Positions 6,286-8,993 of a DNA stretch of 8,993 bases are shown here, one piece after another. This DNA comes from an uncultured Bacteroidales bacterium. GTDB taxonomy: Bacteria; Bacteroidota; Bacteroidia; Bacteroidales; UBA932. How positions within the stretch are numbered: the first letter of the stretch is position 1; each line of letters starts with the position of its first letter. The translations under genes and the position numbers were made by a program. Under the pieces are notes generated by a model. It worked only from the letters and a program-made list of their open reading frames with translations, was not told the origin of the DNA and searched no databases. The DNA lies in the NCBI GenBank assembly GCA_900546395.1, contig URDD01000086.1:1-8993 (forward strand), given 5' to 3'.

Positions 6286-6550
6286 ACTGGCAATAATATT
6301 ATACAGCACTAATACAAAAAAATCAATCGAAAAAAGAACACTTGTTCCCTGCTGGCTTTTTATTTTATCTAAGGAAGCAAGTGCTGTCAGATATGATACT
6401 CTATTGGCAAGGGATAAAAATAAAGCGAATGACAGGCATGAAATAGTAATCGTTATATTGACTAATAGAACTTTTATGGAATATCATGAATATGAGATTA
6501 AGATGATTGATGAAATAGGAATAAATAAGGTAAAAATATACGAGAATTAA
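6263..6550 (+). CDS. Doubtful 95-codon hypothetical ORF, possibly a gene remnant
   Basis: The ORF is not recognised. The first residues are hydrophobic (MGVNLLFTLAIILY), and the rest is charged and soluble, ending in EIGINKVKIYEN. The C-terminal two thirds use codons like a real low-GC gene. The ATG at 6263 has no Shine-Dalgarno and lies within a leader hairpin and downstream of nothing promoter-like. The first 60 bases also carry the oppositely oriented retron promoter. It may be a truncated remnant of a gene whose 5' end was replaced, or a chance ORF. It ends 40 bases before the GIY-YIG helicase gene. Confidence 0.25.
   Translation: MGVNLLFTLAIILYSTNTKKSIEKRTLVPCWLFILSKEASAVRYDTLLARDKNKANDRHEIVIVILTNRTFMEYHEYEIKMIDEIGINKVKIYEN
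6298..6326 (-). promoter_or_regulatory. Promoter of the retron-like cassette
   Basis: On the - strand, TTGATT (6326-6321) and TATAAT (6303-6298) are separated by exactly 17 bases. The predicted start is near 6291, immediately ahead of the three-hairpin cluster. It sits inside the doubtful + strand ORF at 6263-6550. Confidence 0.65.
6458..6487 (+). promoter_or_regulatory. Possible promoter for the GIY-YIG helicase gene
   Basis: TTGACT (6458-6463) and TATCAT (6482-6487) have an 18-base spacer and lie about 100 bases before the start at 6591. The -10 match is imperfect, so this is only the best candidate found. It lies within the doubtful ORF at 6263-6550. Confidence 0.3.
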
Positions 6551-6590
6551 AGAGCTATAAAGCAGAAGATATTGGAAAAGGGGATTTACG

Positions 6591-8348
6591 ATGGCAGTTG
6601 CAAAACCAATTATAAGACAGATAAAAGACAACAGTGAATCATTAGATTTCTTTGAAACTGTTTCACTTCCTTCCGAGGATGAGAAAACACGGAAAATCAT
6701 TATGGATTTTCCCACAGTTTATATACATAACTGGAAAGACTCCGGTGATTTTGAGGTGTATGTAGGGGAGTCCAATAATATCTTTAAAAGAACACGCCAA
6801 CACTATGATACAGCGAATGACAGAACACAATGGCAGAGTAAATTATTGGAAAAGGATTCCAGCTTGTTCATTATTGGACACGAACATTTTAATAAATCAT
6901 TGACATTGGATATTGAAAATCGGTTAATGCACTATATGATGAGCGCTGATCATGTAAGGCATGTACATAATTTGAGAGATAATCCGCAGAAGGGTTATTA
7001 CCCGATGGAAGAGCTGGATGAAATATTCAGTAAAATATGGAGAGGTCTTCGGAAGGAAAATAAGGAACTATTTCCCTCAGAGAGTGCAATTAAAGATTCG
7101 GCGATATATAAGGCTTCACCACTGCACAAGTTGACTGAGGATCAGGAAAATGCAAGAGAATTGATCATACAGAAAGTCACGGACGCTCTTTCTAAGGGAA
7201 AAACAAAGCAGCTGATCTTTATTGATGGTGAGGCAGGAACAGGTAAGACTGTTTTGAATAGCAGTACATTTTATGAATTATATTGCCGGGCAGAAGAAAA
7301 TAAAACCAGTATACGATGCTATATGCTTGTAAACCATGATGAACAGATAAAGGTATATGAGCAGATAGCGGAGAGACTTGGATTAACAGAAAAATATGGA
7401 AATGTTGTCAGCAAGCCCACATCGTTTATTAATACCCATTCAGCAGATAATCCGGTAGATGTTGCATTTATAGATGAGGCACACTTATTGCTGACACAGG
7501 GTAAGCAATCTTATAGAGGAAAAAATCAGCTTCAGGATATCATAGAGCGGGCAAGAGTTACTGTGGTGATGTTTGATGAATATCAGATACTCACGACGGA
7601 ACAGTTTTGGGAAGCACAGATTTTGGAAAAGTACCGAAAGCAGGCAGAAGCAACCAATAATCACATTATATTGGATAAACAGCTTCGGATGCAGGCAGGT
7701 CCGGAAACGATGGACTGGATTGATTCGTTTACAAAAAGAAACGAGATCAAAAAACTTCCGGAAACAGTTGATGGATATACAATCAAGGTTTTTGATGATC
7801 CGGAACAACTGGATCTGGAAATTACGGAAAAGGCAAAGAAAACGGATTCGGCATTATCACGTTTGATCGCAACTTATGACTGGGAATATAGTAGCAAAGC
7901 GAAAAGAAGATTTAGAAAATATTGGGAAGTAGAAATCGGAGCATGGCATAAACCCTGGAATAGAGAATTAAAGTCAGAACTTTCCCAAAAAGAAAAGAGA
8001 CAGATTAAAGATTTAGCCTGGGCAGAACAACCGCAGACAATCAATGAAGTGGGTTCTACTTTTACAATTCAGGGATTTGATTTAAATTATGCCGGAGTTA
8101 TTCTGGGACCTTCTGTTAAATACAGAAATGGAAAAGTAATATATGACCCCGAAAAAAGCTGTAATGATAAGGCGATTCAAAACAGAACATTATCAGATGG
8201 TTCAAAACAAAAATTTGGAGAAATATTGATTCAACATGCAGTTCGTGTTTTGATGACCCGTGGTGTAAATGGAATGTTTATTTATGCTTGTGACGATGAA
8301 CTTAGAGAGGCATTAAAAAGGGCAACCCAAAGAGGAGAGACAAAGTAA
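6591..8348 (+). CDS. GIY-YIG nuclease domain fused to DUF2075 (Schlafen group 3-like) DNA/RNA helicase
   Basis: A 585-residue two-domain protein, probably a nuclease-helicase acting on foreign or damaged nucleic acid. The N-terminal GIY-YIG domain (about 41-130) shows VYI (43-45), YVGES (57-61), NIFKRTRQH with Arg67 and His71, and Glu109 in DIENRL as the likely metal-binding Glu. The ATPase begins near 180 with a Q-like LTEDQ. It has Walker A GEAGTGKT (213-220), Walker B VAFIDEAH (291-298), FDEYQ (328-332), KQLRMQ (363-368), an SF1-like FTIQGFDLNYAGVILGP block (491-507), and LMTRGVNGMFIY (554-565) with the arginine finger. All key residues are present. AAGGGG sits 7 bases before the ATG. The MazG-like gene follows after two bases. 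The family recurs in defence islands; its target here is unknown. Confidence 0.9.
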   Translation: MAVAKPIIRQIKDNSESLDFFETVSLPSEDEKTRKIIMDFPTVYIHNWKDSGDFEVYVGESNNIFKRTRQHYDTANDRTQWQSKLLEKDSSLFIIGHEHFNKSLTLDIENRLMHYMMSADHVRHVHNLRDNPQKGYYPMEELDEIFSKIWRGLRKENKELFPSESAIKDSAIYKASPLHKLTEDQENARELIIQKVTDALSKGKTKQLIFIDGEAGTGKTVLNSSTFYELYCRAEENKTSIRCYMLVNHDEQIKVYEQIAERLGLTEKYGNVVSKPTSFINTHSADNPVDVAFIDEAHLLLTQGKQSYRGKNQLQDIIERARVTVVMFDEYQILTTEQFWEAQILEKYRKQAEATNNHIILDKQLRMQAGPETMDWIDSFTKRNEIKKLPETVDGYTIKVFDDPEQLDLEITEKAKKTDSALSRLIATYDWEYSSKAKRRFRKYWEVEIGAWHKPWNRELKSELSQKEKRQIKDLAWAEQPQTINEVGSTFTIQGFDLNYAGVILGPSVKYRNGKVIYDPEKSCNDKAIQNRTLSDGSKQKFGEILIQHAVRVLMTRGVNGMFIYACDDELREALKRATQRGETK

Positions 8349-8350
8349 AT

Positions 8351-8671
8351 ATGAAACAGGAAACGATAGACAGAATCAGAAAATTCACAGAGGATAGAGA
8401 CTGGGATCAGTTTCATTCACCGGAAAACCTTGCAAAATCAATTGTAATTGAGGCAGCAGAGCTTTTGGAATGCTTTCAGTGGTCTGATAAAGACTATGAT
8501 TTACAGCATGTAAAAGAAGAACTTGCGGATGTTATTGTATATAGCCAGAATTTGCTGGATAAGCTGGGGCTGGATGCGGATGAAATCGTAAATATGAAGA
8601 TGGATCAGAACGAGGCGAAGTATCCGGTGGAGAAGGCGAAGGGCAGTGCGGCGAAATATGATAAACTATAA
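8351..8671 (+). CDS. MazG-like nucleotide pyrophosphohydrolase (RS21-C6 type)
   Basis: A 106-residue all-alpha NTP pyrophosphohydrolase that would cleave (d)NTPs to monophosphate and pyrophosphate. The magnesium-binding pattern is clear: EAAE (Glu34, Glu37), EELAD (Glu57, Asp60), and NMKMDQNEAKYP (81-92) as the third conserved block. The length is typical of single-domain members. It starts two bases after the helicase stop codon, with GGAG about 13 bases upstream inside the helicase gene, so the pair is almost surely one transcription unit with coupled translation. In this context nucleotide depletion or sanitation linked to the nuclease-helicase is plausible, but general house-cleaning is equally possible. 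Preferred substrate is not evident. Confidence 0.92.
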   Translation: MKQETIDRIRKFTEDRDWDQFHSPENLAKSIVIEAAELLECFQWSDKDYDLQHVKEELADVIVYSQNLLDKLGLDADEIVNMKMDQNEAKYPVEKAKGSAAKYDKL

Positions 8672-8772
8672 ATAGAACTAAAAGTTGTGATACATGGGGA
8701 AGTTTAAATACGCATTATTATTCTGTTATTTATGAAGTGGATGTTGGTTTTATACAGGAAAAGGGGGTTAGG

Positions 8773-8993
8773 ATGAAAAAAGGATTGCTTTTGGGGAATG
8801 GAATAAATAGTAGAATAGGAGTTGATTCTTTTTCAGTCGATAACATTTGGCGGCGTTTTATAGAGAATATAAGAAAATACAAACCGGTTTTTGAGGCAAC
8901 ATTTGATATTACGATATTTGAAGATGAAATAGTTGATGTTTTGTTGAATTCAAGTAACAGTGGAATTGAAACATTAGCAGGTACAGTCTACAA
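8773..8993 (+). CDS. N-terminal part of a probable SIR2-like protein (3' end outside window)
   Basis: The frame is open from ATG 8773 to the window end, giving 73 residues. GGGGG lies just upstream of the start. The N-terminus KKGLLLGNGINSRIG (2-16) resembles the nucleotide-binding start of SIR2-like proteins in phage-defence systems (a GNGIN variant of GAGxS), followed by an IWRRFIENI helix. AbiH-type proteins start similarly (LGNGFD) and remain an alternative. If SIR2-like, it would bind or hydrolyse NAD. It follows the MazG gene by 101 bases on the same strand without a clear terminator between them. The diagnostic catalytic residues lie beyond the window, so the call is tentative. Confidence 0.55.
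   Translation, partial: MKKGLLLGNGINSRIGVDSFSVDNIWRRFIENIRKYKPVFEATFDITIFEDEIVDVLLNSSNSGIETLAGTVY

Larger units (their letters stand above)
5973..6291 (-). ncRNA. Candidate retron non-coding RNA / structured leader
   Basis: From the - strand promoter at 6298-6326 to the small gene there are about 335 transcribed bases with no credible ORF on that strand. The transcript would begin with three compact hairpins (6217-6285), pass through a 58% GC block with paired elements (6123-6203), and then a 7-bp hairpin ATAACAA/TTGTTAT (6012-6030). Retron RT genes are normally preceded by an msr-msd RNA. A run of short hairpins followed by a longer folded part is the usual shape, so this is the best place for it. 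A terminal a1/a2 pair within the leader alone was not found, and the branching guanosine could not be assigned, so boundaries are uncertain. Confidence 0.5.

Noticed and set aside
5839..6290. Nine-base inverted match CCAGTGTAA (5839-5847) with TTACACTGG (6282-6290)
   Set aside because: One arm is inside the small coding gene, there is no extension, and a match of this length is expected by chance in a comparison of this size.
5974..6298. Inverted pair TATTATTG (5974-5981) and CAATAATA (6291-6298) as a retron a1/a2 stem
   Set aside because: The upstream arm lies almost wholly before the predicted transcript start and overlaps the -10 box; it is also short and A/T-only apart from one base.
8732..8776. 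A 14-codon ORF whose TGA overlaps the ATG at 8773, as a leader peptide
   Set aside because: It has no ribosome site upstream and such short frames arise often by chance.
745..8993. A functional link between the NAD salvage genes and the SIR2-like gene (NAD depletion and recovery)
   Set aside because: The two are over 6 kb apart, in regions of different base composition, with a terminator and an opposite-strand cassette between them; NAD salvage genes are ordinary housekeeping.

Overview
The window looks like a chromosomal segment of a moderate-GC Gram-positive anaerobe, most likely a clostridium of the Lachnospiraceae type. This is an inference from AGGAGG-type ribosome sites, U-tailed intrinsic terminators and the protein families present. 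There are no tRNA or rRNA genes, no CRISPR array and no insertion sequence with a transposase.

Left half (1-4333) is ordinary chromosome at roughly 50% GC, all on the + strand. It holds the 3' end of a Lon-like AAA+ ATPase gene, a terminator, and an intergenic repeat-like structured element. A probable operon follows: nicotinamidase (nicotinamide to nicotinate), nicotinate phosphoribosyltransferase (nicotinate to NaMN), a membrane acyltransferase-3 protein, and a DNA-deoxyinosine/uracil glycosylase whose start overlaps the acyltransferase end by 14 bases. The first two genes form a two-step NAD salvage route.

Junction (4334-4756) is non-coding. It holds a perfect consensus promoter (TTGACA, 17 bases, TATAAT), a 17-base palindrome at the expected transcript start, and a 12-bp terminator hairpin. 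Together these predict an orphan RNA of about 85 nt. AT-rich sequence with two small hairpins follows.

Right half (4757-8993) is an AT-rich accessory (defence-island-like) segment. On the - strand lies a candidate retron. It has its own promoter (6298-6326) and a ~335-base non-coding leader containing three strong hairpins and a GC-rich structured block. A 63-residue single-pass membrane protein with a near-perfect Shine-Dalgarno comes next, then a reverse transcriptase with the retron hallmarks NAxxH, YVDD and a (V/I)TG motif. No larger effector gene is visible, so the small membrane protein is the natural effector candidate. On the + strand are a doubtful 95-codon ORF, a GIY-YIG nuclease-DUF2075 (Schlafen-like) helicase fusion, a MazG-like nucleotide pyrophosphohydrolase two bases downstream, and the start of a gene whose N-terminus (LLLGNGIN...G) resembles SIR2-like NAD-binding defence proteins. 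The nuclease-helicase, nucleotide hydrolase and possible NAD hydrolase are plausibly anti-phage genes; this is inferred from families and context only.

The best candidate for an undescribed system is the compact retron-like cassette at 4757-6326: structured leader RNA, tiny membrane protein, RT.
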